DNA of 64,000 bases, from positions 62,000,001 through 62,064,000 of the forward strand of contig NW_026947489.1 in assembly GCF_034190915.1 (NCBI RefSeq). Direction: 5' to 3'. Every line of letters begins with the position of its first letter. Position 1 is the stretch's first letter. Positions 21,943-31,929 of this stretch are shown one piece after another. Origin of the DNA: Cavia porcellus (lineage: Eukaryota > Chordata > Mammalia > Rodentia > Caviidae). The notes beneath the pieces were generated by a model that was not told the DNA's origin, searched no databases, and was given only the letters and a program-made list of their open reading frames with translations. Both the position numbers and the translations under genes were made by a program.

Positions 21943-22641
21943 CTTGTGCCTTTAGAAAAATAAAAGCTAGTTCAACAAGGTGCAACAAGTCCACAGATTC
22001 ACACGTATGCTGGCAAATCTGTGGCCAGCTCCCTTCTCCAACTCCGGTCACTTTTCTTATTGCACATATCCCAAGAGCACCCTTGTGGCATCTTAGTTGA
22101 ACACATAATAATCTGTTTCTGCCACACTAACAAACTTGTACACTTCTGACTTCTTCCTTACAGCAGTAACCAGTTTTTAATGGTCAACTTTTCTCGAAGC
22201 GGTAACGCTAGGTGTCTCGCATCACGGGCGCCTCCCCCTCCACTGATCCACCACGCAACCCGGTGTTCCTCACACAGGACCCGCGCTCCCACGGGAGACC
22301 CCTGTCACTCTCGTCACCCGTGAGTCCCCATGGGCCACGTTCTACCCTCACAAGCAACCCGCGGCGGGTGAGTTCCCGGTTCTGGAACAAGCTCCAGCCG
22401 TGTCCAATCCCAGGTCCCTCGCTGGGCTCCAGTCCCAGTCCTTCCCGGGCACTGGGTCCGGCCTCCGGTGATGCAGTCCGCCGCCACGACCCGCGCAGTC
22501 AGGACGACCGGGGTCGCAGGGCGGCCCAAGAGCAGAGGCCCGAGGGCCCCGCTGTCTCAGGAGCGTCCTGCCCGCCTCCCTGCCGCGTTCCGACCCCAAA
22601 CCGAAGCCACCCTCGGCACTCACCTGCTTAGGGACCCGTCG

Positions 22642-22650
22642 TTTCCCGCG
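22642..22650 (-). promoter_or_regulatory. E2F-like site
   Basis: TTTCCCGCG on the plus strand (CGCGGGAAA on the gene strand) fits the TTTSSCGC E2F consensus. It lies 18 bp upstream of the exon 1 donor. NCAPG2 is a proliferation-linked gene, so E2F/DREAM control is plausible. Confidence 0.55.
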
Positions 22651-22661
22651 CTCAGACCAGA

Positions 22662-22667
22662 TTCAAA
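22662..22667 (-). promoter_or_regulatory. CHR-like element TTTGAA with an upstream CDE-like GC box
   Basis: The gene strand reads GGGCGGGCGTG followed by TTTGAA. TTTGAA is the canonical cell-cycle genes homology region, and a GC-rich CDE-like half lies just upstream at roughly the expected spacing. The motif is short, so its promoter position is what supports it. Confidence 0.5.
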
Positions 22668-22722
22668 CACGCCCGCCCGCGCCCTCACTACGCCCGCCCT
22701 CCTGCGCGTCAGCCGCTCAGGC

Positions 22723-22732
22723 TCTCGCGAGA
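22723..22732. promoter_or_regulatory. Palindromic TCTCGCGAGA promoter element
   Basis: An exact TCTCGCGAGA palindrome lies within CTCTCGCGAGAG. This core element is known from CpG-island, TATA-less mammalian promoters. It lies about 100 bp upstream of the exon 1 donor, consistent with a start site close by. Confidence 0.65.
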
Positions 22733-22879
22733 GCTGGGACACACAGCTCCACCTCGCCCGCACGCCCACCCGCGCCGCGCCCAAACACCAAGCCCCGCCC
22801 CCGGGCGTGGTCTCCGGGTCCTGGCTTTGTCCTCCTTGGCGTCTTTTCTGGCCTCGCAAGCGCTAATTTAACCCGGGAA

Positions 22880-23095
22880 AGAGGAGCTGAGAGCCAAGGA
22901 GTGGGAGGAAGAGGAGGAGGGAGAAAGAGAGGACGTGGGGAAGAGGAGGAGGAGCGAGAGAGGGAAGACAGAAAGGAGGAAGGACAGGAGCCAAGAGTGA
23001 GTGCGGGCAGGAGAGAAAGAAAGGCGAGAACTGTTGAAGCCGCCGCGGGAGGAGGGCGGGGAGGAGGGAGAGGAGCTGTAGCTGGAGGAAGGTGG
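22880..23095. repeat. Purine-rich (GA/GGA) tract beside the promoter
   Basis: The plus strand is almost all G and A, with repeated GAGGAGG and GAAAGA blocks and few pyrimidines. It sits directly upstream of the NCAPG2 CpG-island core, so the gene strand is C/T-rich. No protein coding is inferred. Confidence 0.7.
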
Positions 23096-23226
23096 AGTGT
23101 GGCCAAAGCAGAGCCGGGAATACCAGTCAGGCGCCCGGGGCCGCGGGCGGAGCTGTGTACTTAATACCCAGGTATTTTACTTAAATGCCCAAAATCGTTC
23201 TGCGCTGTCATTGGTTTTTTTGTTTT

Positions 23227-23322
23227 GTTTGTCTTTTTCCTTTTTATCGGTACCGGGGATCGAACTCACGACTGCCTGCTTGCAAGGCAGGTGTTTATGC
23301 CGCTGAGCTAAATCTCCAGCCC
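23227..23322 (-). mobile_element. ID SINE (young subfamily)
   Basis: tgtctttttcctttttatcg, ggatcgaactcacgactgcc, ending ctaaatctccagcccc; tttgttttg flanks it. Confidence 0.95.
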
Positions 23323-23423
23323 CTTTGTTTTGTTTTTTACCTTTTGTCAACAAATAACTTGGTTGGGTTGTCTCCGTTTTTGTTAAAAGTACAGCCTTAG
23401 AGACTAGTCACTCAGGAGCCTTC

Positions 23424-23426
<3 letters not shown>

Positions 23427-23454
<28 letters not shown>

Positions 23455-23547
23455 GTCTTTTTCATTTTTATCAATACCAGGGATCAAACTCACGACTGCC
23501 TGCTTGCCAGGCAGGCGCTTATGCCGCTGAGCTAAATCCCCAGCCCC
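23427..23547 (-). mobile_element. ID SINE (young subfamily)
   Basis: 30-T tail, tgtctttttcatttttatca, ending ccccagcccc; flanked by ggagccttcacttttt and ggatccttcacttttt. Confidence 0.95.
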
Positions 23548-23570
23548 GGATCCTTCACTTTTTAACCTAT

Positions 23571-23665
23571 GGGCCAGGGGTTTAGCTCAGTGACATAAGC
23601 GCCTGCCTGGCAAGCATGAGGTTGTGAGTTCGATTCCTGGTACCAAAAAAAAAAAAAAAAAAGAA
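23571..23665 (+). mobile_element. ID SINE (older subfamily)
   Basis: gccaggggtttagctcagtg and cctggcaagcatgaggttgt, ggtaccaaaaaa tail. Confidence 0.92.
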
Positions 23666-23756
23666 AAAGAAACCTCTACCTAGATACATCTGTGACACGT
23701 GTTTTTCCATTTGAAAGTTCCTATGATAACACAGCCTTTTAAAATAAAAGTTTTAG

Positions 23757-23778
23757 GGGCTGGGGATTTAGCTGCTGA
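23757..23778 (+). mobile_element. 3'-truncated ID fragment
   Basis: Only the first ~20 bases of an ID (ggggctggggatttagct) remain before the sequence switches to LTR-like DNA. Loss of the 3' end is not a normal retroposition product, so a deletion or rearrangement is likely. Confidence 0.7.
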
Positions 23779-24182
23779 CCCCTGAGGAGCCCAGAGATGA
23801 ATAACCAGCCCAGCATGAATCATGATTCCAAAGATGGCTCAAAATGCAGGCCTGATCAAGAGCCATTTGTATGAACATTTGTTTCCTTTTTGTTCAGCAC
23901 TGTCTGTAAAAAGAAATTTGAAATTGGAAAATGTGAGTGTGGAAGGCCAATCCCTAAAGTATAAGAACTAAAGAAAAAAATGGGTTGCAGCTGGGGATTT
24001 AGCTCAGGGACATAGCGCCTGCCTTGCAAGCATACCGTCCTGAGTTCAATCCCTGGTACCAATAAAAAAAGAAAAAAATGGGTGAAAATAATTAAGGCAG
24101 GCAACTCACTCAGGACCCCTTCTGTTTCTCTTCAGACAGAAGCTGACTTTTTCTCAATAAATATTCTATTCTTCTCCTCCAT
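23779..24182 (+). mobile_element. LTR fragment related to the provirus 3' LTR
   Basis: The right part (aactcactcaggaccccttc, cttcagacagaagctgac, ctcaataaatatt) closely matches the provirus 3' LTR near 32905-32965. An ID SINE is inserted in it. The AATAAA gives orientation plus. It may be the 5' LTR of the provirus, separated by later insertions, or a solo LTR. Confidence 0.6.
23989..24073 (+). mobile_element. ID SINE inserted in the LTR
   Basis: gctggggatttagctcaggg head, ttcaatccctggtaccaata; aagaaaaaaatgggt duplicated on both sides. Confidence 0.9.
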
Positions 24183-25080
24183 TGTTCCTAAAATTCATTC
24201 ATTCTTCAATTTTAGAGAACACATGTTCAGAGAAAAAAATAAACAGTGAGAAATCACTAATTGATGATTACAGATTGTCTTCTTACAAAGTTATTCAAGA
24301 TACTAAAGTGGAGCTTATAAAGTGGGGATTCAAACAGTGATATTGCAACCAGTTCTGTTCAACTATCCAACAAAAACTTAGAAATATGGTTATCAATCCT
24401 ATACACTTAAACATGCATGCAGTTATCCATATCTTCAATTATGTTGAGGTTGAATAAACCCAAGCAAGCTAATATCACTCTGAACAAAGAATAATACTAT
24501 TGCTGGGTTTCACATTATGACACTCCAGGATCAGCACTCAGTATTTTAGTGTCTCTTTTTCTTCAAAGTATCTGTTCATTTCATCATGTGTCATAAGATC
24601 AGTTCTCATAAACTGTTTATAGATTCTACACATGCATGAGTCTTAACATGTATTTCTATCCTTTCTATATTAGAGGGAAAAACAAAACAAAGCAAGGCAA
24701 AACAAAACATATTCCTATAAACACATGAAATGAAATAAACATATAAAACCATTGTACAAATCAGTCTACCATAGTTCCTGTGTTGTCTCTTGTTATCTCC
24801 AATGGTACTGGCTATATCATCAGACATAGTATAATTGAATATATCAGTACACAACAGTATTAAAAACACAACTTTGTGTATAGTATAGAACTTCAAAAAC
24901 TGGCAGTTATCAAACCAGAATGTGTATTGCTGAGTCTTGTCATCTTCAGTGTAGTTGCCTATCCTTTCAGACTTGATGTTATCAATCATACCAGTTTTGA
25001 ATAAAATCTTCTCTGCCTCATTTCTGTTATGCTCTTTTTTTGCCATCAGTTGTTTGCTTATCTTGTTCATTCTGTTTTCT
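24183..25080 (-). mobile_element. Sequence 3' of the L1-type ORF1, no ORF2
   Basis: AT-rich. The C-terminal ORF1 frame runs on without a stop to 24606, well past the homologous domain, but I recognise no family in the extension. No endonuclease or reverse transcriptase follows and there is no poly(A) tail at the left edge. Confidence 0.45.
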
Positions 25081-26147
25081 GCTCCATTCATTGAGGCTTC
25101 TGCCACTATTCCTGGAATCCTAGTACTCTTCTCTCTCTCTAGAATGCCCTGGAGTATTCTCTGTAGTGTTGGATTGGTGGTTACAAATTTCCCAAGTTCT
25201 TCTTTGTCTTGGAAACATCTTTTTTCTCCATTAATTTCTAAAGACAGTTTATCAAGGTATAGCAATCTGGGCTGGAGGTTATTTTCTTTCAGGGCTTGGA
25301 CTATTTCGCTCCAGGCTTTTCTTGACTTGATGGTTTATGCCGAGAAGTCTGCCGTTATTCTGATGGGCCTTCCTCTGTATGTTATCTATTTCTTGTCTCT
25401 AACAGCTTTTAATATTCTGTTTTTATATTGAATTTCTGGGATCCTGATTATTATATGCCTGGGTGTAGCTCTGTTTTGGTTGTAGGTGGCTGGAGTTCTA
25501 TATGCCTCATATATCAGAATAGCATTTCCTTTTCCTATGTTTGGGAAGTTTTCCTTAATTATTTCTGTGAATAACCTTTGTAGTTCCTTTGTTTGTATCC
25601 CAGCTTCTTCATTTATATTCTTTGTTCTCAAGTCGTAGATCCTTTTGTCATCTTCTAGCCTTTGTATTGTTACTGCTTGTTCCTTGTTATTTTTAAAAAG
25701 TTTTCCCTTTCATACTCCCACATTGTAAAATTGTCCTCCAGTTTGGATAATCTATCCTTAGTTTCTTTCAAGCTGATTTGCCATTTTTCCATAGAGTTTT
25801 TAATTTTCTGGTGATCTCTTTGAATCTGCTTCATGTATTCTATTTTTTTTATATTCTTCACCAAATGGTTCTCTCCTATGTTTGAGTTCCTCCCTTCTTC
25901 TTTCTGTGTCTGCTTGAGGGGTGCTTAGTATCTCTTTTATTAGTCTTCTTATATCTTGCTTTATTTGGCTAAATATTTCACTTTTGAACTCGTCTATGAG
26001 GTCCTGAAGATATCTCTTTATGTCCACTGGCACTGTGTCTGATATTGCATGTTTGTTGTTCTCATTCTCCTTTGTATTTACCTGTCCTGGGTCAATGTTC
26101 TCAGGGTTGGAGCCTGGGAACTTTTTGTTGTTGCTTCCTCTTCCCAT
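25080..26147 (-). pseudogene. L1-type ORF1 (RNA-binding retrotransposon protein), frameshifted
   Basis: Reading leftwards from a methionine at 26147, three frames together give a coiled-coil part (about 26000-25700), an RRM-like part (about 25630-25390, with IKENFPNIGKG and RATPRHIIIRIPE) and a C-terminal domain (LYLDKLSLEINGEKRCFQDK, TTNPTLQRILQGILEREK). These are hallmark L1 ORF1p sequences, and the total length (about 350 codons) is normal. At least two frameshifts make it inactive. No ORF2 lies downstream. Confidence 0.85.
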
Positions 26148-27835
26148 CTTTTTTGCTTCTTCTAGGAAGCCCCAGTTTCTTTCTTTGTTGGTTACAATTC
26201 TTCTGAAGTGCGCTGGCTAGATGACCCTTCACACTGCAGTGTGCTAGTGAGTTGCAGACAGGGACAGCCGGCCCCTCCCCTCCAGATCAGTCAAGCTGCT
26301 GTGGCCTGCACTACTATATTACTTTGGGCCACCTCCTCTCTGGACCAGCTGTTATAACTTGGGCCCTGGTATAAAATCCAAGGAGGCAAGAGACCGAAAA
26401 TTTAGGTGGCAAAGGCTTTATTTCCAGGCCTGGCGACCAGTCTCCGGGAGCCAATCTGGAGACTGTGTCCCAGAGATTGAAGGGAGGACTTTAAAAAGAG
26501 GCTGGAGGAAAAGTGGGGGGAAACAAAGAAACCTGCAGAGCCATCAAACTTGTTGACCCAAGTCTGGAAACTGTATTGCTGTCCACTTAGTGCTGACAAT
26601 CTCGGGAGTTCCTGGTGTTTCTCAAATTACTCCCATCCTACAGACTGACATTATCTCGGAGTGGCACATCTGCAGCAATATTTGGAGAAGAAAGTGGGGA
26701 AGTTAATTATCCCAGGACAGCTCGTTCTCGCTAGTGGGTGTGAAGGGGTCAAGAGTTACAAGAAGCTGAAACTTAAAGTTTTACAAAGATCTGATATCTA
26801 ACTCATTTGATGCATACAGAACAAAAGGAAAGCACCGATTGGGGTTTGGGCCATAGTATTTCCCGGTAATTTCTTTGAAGCTAAACAGTTCTTAAAATTG
26901 GGGCAGGCTCATTTTCTGACAGATCATCACTGGGTCGGGAAGAGGTCACCAGAAACCCAAATTCTTTATGGGCTAGATAGATAGGTGAGGGGAGAGGGAG
27001 GCAATAAGGCGCCATACAGAACAGAAAACGGCGGTTATGTGTCAAGGTCAGGTAAAGGGTTAAATTCATACGCAAATCTCTCTGCACACAAGCAGGTTAC
27101 TTTAAACAAGTATAAATTAATGGGCCATTCTAGTTTTCTTTAGCTCTTTAGCAGAGAATAGAGGTGCCTAACAGTGATTAACAACCCTTGTTAGCTTGTT
27201 TTAGCACAACTTCTGTTGTTTGTAGAGGGCAACAATGGTTAACATATCAATTAGGTGAGATTCTTGCAATTCTTTACAGAGGAGAGTGTTGCTCAACATA
27301 TCAATTAGGTCACTTAACATATCAGTTAGGGAAAAAGGATAAAAAAACATTTAGTAAGCCACGTTTGCAGGGTTGCTATAATACACGTATAACGAAGCTA
27401 TTTTCTTAGAGTACAACACCAGCCAAACCTCCAAGGTCCCACTGGGCCAGTGTGGTTAGTGTGCTCCACCACTGCAGGGACGCAACCTCAGATAACCTAG
27501 TGGGTCTCAGCTGGGTCACATGACCCAGGCCTCACTCACTCCACCAATCCCCTTTGGGAAGGGAAAAATTGACAGAAGTCACTGCTGCCCTTGTACTTGC
27601 CAGTCCTGCCAGGTCCCAGAATGTCATCCGCCAGAGCCCCCCTATTTATGGAATGGTTCTACTGCCGTCACTCACCACAGGTCAATGTAGGCTCCCCACC
27701 AACTCAGCTCTCTTTCAGCTTGCTGACCCTTGAACTCAATGTAACTGCGCCTTCAGTGAGTCAAAGCATCGGGACCTCAGATAGCTCAGCAAGTCACCTT
27801 AATTTCTTCTTGGGATGAGAGAATTCATCTCCTTC
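26148..27835 (-). mobile_element. Probable 5' UTR of the L1-type element, interrupted by an LTR-like insertion
   Basis: GC-richer sequence upstream of ORF1, present on both sides of the LTR-like block (26148-26366 and about 27420-27835). The attribution rests on position and composition; the right-hand boundary is uncertain. Confidence 0.45.
26367..27420 (-). mobile_element. LTR-like block, reverse orientation, boundaries approximate
   Basis: On the minus strand the 3' end reads AATAAA (26422-26417), then a pyrimidine-rich U5-like stretch, ending GGATTTTATACCA at 26367, a typical LTR terminus. It is not related by eye to the other LTRs here. The 5' boundary and target duplication were not identified. 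Confidence 0.45.
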
Positions 27836-27839
27836 TGTT

Positions 27840-28185
27840 TGAGGCTCCCCATTCTGTATTATGTTGAATTCTAAGTTGACTATCTCAGAGAGCTTCTGTA
27901 GCCATTTGTTGTCTATTCACCATCTTTGCTCGTATCATATAGTTTTACTAAAATAATGTGAATCTAAGTTAAAACGTGAAATTTATAATGATATTTCTTT
28001 AATGGTATATTATTATTTTGTTCTTTTACAAGTTAAATTTAAATTGGTTGCTAAAGTCACTGGTATTCTTTGCTTGACTATATTTAGACAATAGCATTAG
28101 AATACCTCTGACAGGCTCTCATGTAAACTTCCGTAAGATGATTCTCTTAAACGGAAATCTAGCTCAGACTTAGAAAATATACATG
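27840..28185. other. AT-rich unique sequence
   Basis: No repeat, exon or motif recognised between the L1-type element and the next ID. Confidence 0.4.
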
Positions 28186-28188
28186 CCT

Positions 28189-28299
28189 GGGGCTGGGGAT
28201 TTAGCTCAGCGGCATAAGCGCCTGCCTTGCAAGCAGGCAGTCATGAGTTTGATCCCCGGTATCGATAAAAAAGAAAAGGACAAAAAAAAAAAAAAAAAG
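28189..28299 (+). mobile_element. ID SINE (young subfamily)
   Basis: Complete head, tgatccccggtatcgataaa, poly(A); gaaaatatacatgcct on both sides. Confidence 0.95.
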
Positions 28300-29027
28300 A
28301 AAATATACATGCCTACAAAAAATGGGGACTCCTTTCACCATTTAAGCAGCACTAGGCTGGTGGCCAATCTTAAGTCTTTGAGGACAGGTTTCACTGAGAC
28401 AGACTGGTTCTGATCCTCCTCTATATTTTAGAGGAAATGTAAGGCCTTTTCTGCTTCAGTTTCTCACCTTTGACTTTACCTCTACTCATTTCCCACTTTG
28501 CACTTTCCTTATAGAGGCATATGAGATTAGAAAAAATAGATTATTTCAACCTCTTCCTTCTTAGTTAAGCCCACAGAAAATGAGCATTTGATGTCACAGA
28601 CAGCGAAGTCATCTTAGATAAAGGACACATACCCAGTCTCTGGGTCAGGTGAGACACTGATCAGAATTGTGTCCATCCAGAACACACATGAGAGCCATGT
28701 CATGGCTCAGTGTTCTGGGCAAATCTCCTTTTTCCAGTCAATTGTTCTACCTATCTCTAGAGGAAAGGAGAAAAAGCATCCTACTTCCAACTCACCTTTA
28801 AATGTATGCTCTCTTCCAATAAGCAAAGTAGTTTATTACGGAGTTATACTTCCTTCTTTAAGCATTCCTTATGGAAACAAAGCTGGGTTGTGCGTAAGGC
28901 CAAGGGTGCATAGGCTGGCCGAATCTGTCTTCTGTTCTCTCCAGATTACCTCCACCAGCTCTGGAGCAGTGTCAACCCAGGGACGCCTAGGGACTAGTTA
29001 GGGAATAGGAATAAAAAGGGATGCCAG
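28300..29027. other. Sequence upstream of the provirus gag region
   Basis: No ID, B1 or exon recognised. It could be a degenerate provirus leader or plain intergenic DNA; the sequence does not decide. Confidence 0.35.
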
Positions 29028-29127
29028 GGGCTGGAGATTTAGCTCAGTGGCATAAGCACCTGCCTTGCAAGCAGGCGGTCGTTAGTTTGATCCCTGGTAC
29101 CCATAAAAAAAAATTCAAAAAAAAAAA
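29028..29127 (+). mobile_element. ID SINE (young subfamily)
   Basis: ggggctggagatttagctca, ggtacccataaaa; duplication aaaagggatgcc on both sides. A shorter, decayed ID-like piece follows at about 29175-29228. Confidence 0.93.
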
Positions 29128-29444
29128 AAGGGATGCCTTGTTTATCTCCTTTATTTGCATAGTTAGATAGCTCAGTATCATTTATAGCTCAGCGGAAAGG
29201 TCCTGAGTTCAATTCTCAGGTACAAAAAGTTTCATACTTATGCCTTGCTTTTACATTACAGACATGGGCAACATGATGCCAAAGCCCCTTCCTCCTTTGG
29301 AATGCATTCTTCAACATTAGAAGATGTTCCTTCAATCCTTCCATGTTGAAAAAGAGACAATTGGCATTTCTCTGCAGGAGTGCGTGGCCTACCTACCCCC
29401 AGAGCCAGAGTGGAATACAGAGGGAAACATTAATTATGATGCTC

Positions 29445-29547
29445 TTTTTTTTTTTCTTTTCTTTCTTTACCGGTACCAGGGATCGAACACACGACTGCCT
29501 GCTTGCAAGGCAGGCACTTATGCCTCTGAGCAAATCCCCAGCCCCTA
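29445..29547 (-). mobile_element. ID SINE inserted in the gag remnant
   Basis: T-rich tail, taccggtaccagggatcgaa, ending ccccagcccc. Confidence 0.93.
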
Positions 29548-29706
29548 GGAGACATTTTCAAGTATGTTTTCTTAAAGGTCTAAGAAGGACAAAAACCAAG
29601 CCTTCTAGTTATTTTAAATTGTCAGCTGTTTCTCAAAAAAGAGGTGAAAATCCCTCTGAGTTCTTAGTTCGTTTATCAGAGGCAATGATAAAACATATGT
29701 CTATAG

Positions 29707-29806
29707 GAGCTGGGGATTTAGCTCAGCGGCATAAACACCTGCCTTGCAAGCAGGTGGTTGTGAGTTCAATCCCCAGTACTGATAAAAAACAACAACAACA
29801 ACAACA
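29707..29806 (+). mobile_element. ID SINE inserted in the gag remnant
   Basis: gctggggatttagctcagcg head, (AAC)n tail; aaaacatatgt-type duplications on both sides. Confidence 0.94.
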
Positions 29807-29908
29807 AAAAACATATGTGTATAGATCCTGATTCCACAGAGGGACAGATTTTTCTTAAAGACATGTTTATTACTCAGTCAACTCCAGACATTAGAAAAAA
29901 GCTACAAT

Positions 29909-29954
29909 GTCATGAGTCTGATCCCCAACCAAAAAAAAAAAAAAAAAAAAAAAA
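29909..29954 (+). mobile_element. 5'-truncated ID fragment with long A tail
   Basis: gtcatgagtctgatccccaa followed by 25 A residues. Confidence 0.75.
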
Positions 29955-30339
29955 TACAAAAGATAGCCTTTGCTCCAGATAGTTCATTTGATACTTTAGT
30001 AAAAGTTGCCTCCTCCGTATTTTATAACAGTAATGAGGAGGAAAAACAAAGAGACCAAGAACAAGCAGCTGCCTTACTTGCAGCATTAAGACAAACAGAC
30101 CCTAAGTCTGTTCTCGGGGCTCCAAGAATTCAAAGACAACACAGACCTGCTATCACTGCCACAGGCCACCTTAAGAGGAACTGTACTCAGAAGCCCCCGG
30201 GCCATGCCCCAACTGCAAAGGTGACCACTGCAGGTCGGACTGCCCTCTGAGGCCAAGGCCCCAGGGTTAGACCCATCCTATCAGTTGGTCCAGCAGGACT
30301 GAAGGGCTCCAGGACACTCGCTGCCCTCTCCCTCTGGCC

Positions 30340-31170
30340 GGCCCTGGGTAATTACTACTATAGAGGAAAAAGAAACCAGCCTATTGCTGGATACTAGCGC
30401 AAGCCTCTCGGTCCTTCTTTCCAATCCTGGCCTTCCTTCTAGTCACCACACCTCAGTGAAAGGACCTTACCATACCTCACTAGTGAGGAGGTAATTTGTC
30501 AATTTTCACAACCCTTAGGCTGTAACTGGGATGGTTTTCTTTTTACACATTCATTTTTGATTATGCCTAAAAGTCTAGTTCCTCTCTTAGGAAGAGATAT
30601 TTTATCATATTTAAATACTCTGATATATATGCACCCAGGTCAGGTATGCTGCCTTCCCCTCATGGAGACAGAAATCCAAAACTATGGGCACCTAAAGGTA
30701 GGATAAGATAATAAATCCATAGGACCAAGCATCTCAATTAACATGGACTGTGCTCTCCAAGGGTTCAGAGATAGTCTACATCTTTTTTAGACAAGTGCTT
30801 TCCCATGACTTGGCATGTTTTGAGTTTTCCTAGGTCACAATCTTGCAATATGTAGATAACATACTGTTATGTGCCCCCTCGGAAGAGCTCTAAAGCCAGA
30901 ACACTTGTGCTTTGCTATATTTTCTAGCAGACAAAGGTTATAAGGTCTCTAAATCTAAGGCACAACTTTGCTGTCTTGAGATATATTTAGGTCTCATTAT
31001 ATCCAAAGGGATCTGAAGGCTAGGAAAAAAATTAAACCCATTTGCTCCTTCCCACAGCCCAAAACTCTTAAATAGTTAAAGGGGATTCCTAGGAGTTACG
31101 GGTTTTTGCCACCTTTAGATACCCAGCTATGGGAAGATTATACAACCCTTCTATCAACTTATAAAAGACT
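30340..31170 (+). pseudogene. Degenerate provirus protease and reverse transcriptase segments
   Basis: The protease active-site triad is Asp-Thr-Ser at 30390-30398 instead of the usual Asp-Thr-Gly, and the polymerase motif at 30849-30860 is Tyr-Val-Asp-Asn instead of Tyr-Val-Asp-Asp. Both changes, plus stops and deletions, indicate inactivation. Confidence 0.65.
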
Positions 31171-31175
31171 CAGAG

Positions 31176-31281
31176 GGCTGGGGATTTAGCTCAGTTGCAA
31201 GCAGGCAGTCGTGAGTTCTATCCCTGTTACCGATAAAAACGAAAAAGACAAAAAAAAAAAAAAATTAAAAAAAAAAAAAAA
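31176..31281 (+). mobile_element. ID SINE with internal deletion of the A-box region
   Basis: ggctggggatttagctcag joins directly to ttgcaagcaggcagtcgtga, missing about 17 bases that all other copies have; tail with ACGAAAAAGACA. Confidence 0.88.
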
Positions 31282-31699
31282 GATCCAGGACCTGCTCAAC
31301 AGCCTATAGGGTACCTGAGCCATGAATTAGATATTATAGCTAAGGGATGGCCTGCTTGCTTCAGAGCCATGGCAGCCATGGCTCTCATATTGCCAGAGGC
31401 AGCCAAATTGACTTTAGGCAAGGATTTCATTGTATGTACACTTCACCATGTGGCAGGACTCCTTTCTTCTAAGGGAAGTCTGGCTGTCTGGCAACTGATT
31501 TCTTAAATACCAGACTCTACTAATAGAAGGGCCAGCCATTCAAATAAAGTCATACTCTTATTAAATCCCTCCACCTTCTTGCTAGAACAGGAGGAAAAAA
31601 TTGAGATTGATATACACGACTGTGAACAGGTAATTCTTCATACAGATGCCGCCAGAAAAGACTTTTTAGACACCCTGCTTACTGACACAGATTTAACCC

Positions 31700-31921
31700 T
31701 CTTCTGTGATGACAGTGGAAAGTAAAAAAAAGACAGGATATGCAATGGTAACTTTACACCATACTCTTAAAAGCACCTCACTTGCACCTGGAACTAGTGT
31801 TCAGCTAGCAGAGCTCATAGCTTTGACCAGAGCCTTACAACTTAGGAAGGGACAAAAGGTCAATATTTATACTGACTCTATGTATGCTCTCCTAGTATTA
31901 CATGCTCATGCAGCCATATGA
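31700..31921 (+). pseudogene. Provirus RNase H remnant
   Basis: An open stretch of about 70 codons with AELIALTRALQL and a YTDSMYAL motif, as in retroviral RNase H (catalytic Glu and Asp visible). It ends at a stop next to env-like sequence. Confidence 0.75.
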
Positions 31922-31929
31922 GAAGAAAG

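Larger units (their letters stand above)
22624..22735 (-). other. NCAPG2: NCAPG2 non-coding first exon (5' UTR), 5' edge approximate
   Basis: Within the CpG island, on the strand of NCAPG2, a strong donor AAGCAG|GTGAGT has its exon side at 22624. This is the expected first-exon donor upstream of the coding exon at 20777. The transcription start cannot be read from sequence; I place it near 22650-22735, next to the CHR-like and TCTCGCGAGA elements. Confidence 0.65.
22200..23160. promoter_or_regulatory. CpG island promoter of NCAPG2
   Basis: Local G+C and CpG content rise sharply here against an AT-rich background, with many CG dinucleotides from about 22200 to 22860 and again near 23040-23160. 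The island overlaps the first-exon donor of NCAPG2. No TATA box is evident. ESYT2 has the same orientation and only its 3' end lies to the right, so I do not infer a bidirectional promoter. Confidence 0.85.
29264..30250 (+). pseudogene. Degenerate provirus gag
   Basis: Begins Met-Gly, as in N-terminally myristoylated matrix proteins. The capsid part follows after an ID (29445-29547). The CCHC region has one knuckle split by a frame change and a second near 30202-30231. Three ID insertions and several frame changes interrupt it. Confidence 0.7.

Noticed and set aside
22212..22866. Long overlapping ORFs on both strands in the CpG island
   Set aside because: GC-rich sequence has few stops. They lack recognisable domains and overlap the promoter and non-coding first exon of NCAPG2.
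22200..23160. Bidirectional promoter shared by NCAPG2 and a rightward gene
   Set aside because: The next conserved gene, ESYT2, runs in the same direction and ends 13 kb away; no rightward exon was found next to the island.
24606..25265. A 219-codon open frame on the minus strand as an independent gene
   Set aside because: Its upstream third is the C-terminus of an L1-type ORF1, so it belongs to the retroelement; the rest shows no recognised family.
29343..31921. Provirus open frames as an active retroviral gene
   Set aside because: The frames are short, interrupted by IDs, stops and frameshifts, and the protease and polymerase motifs are altered.
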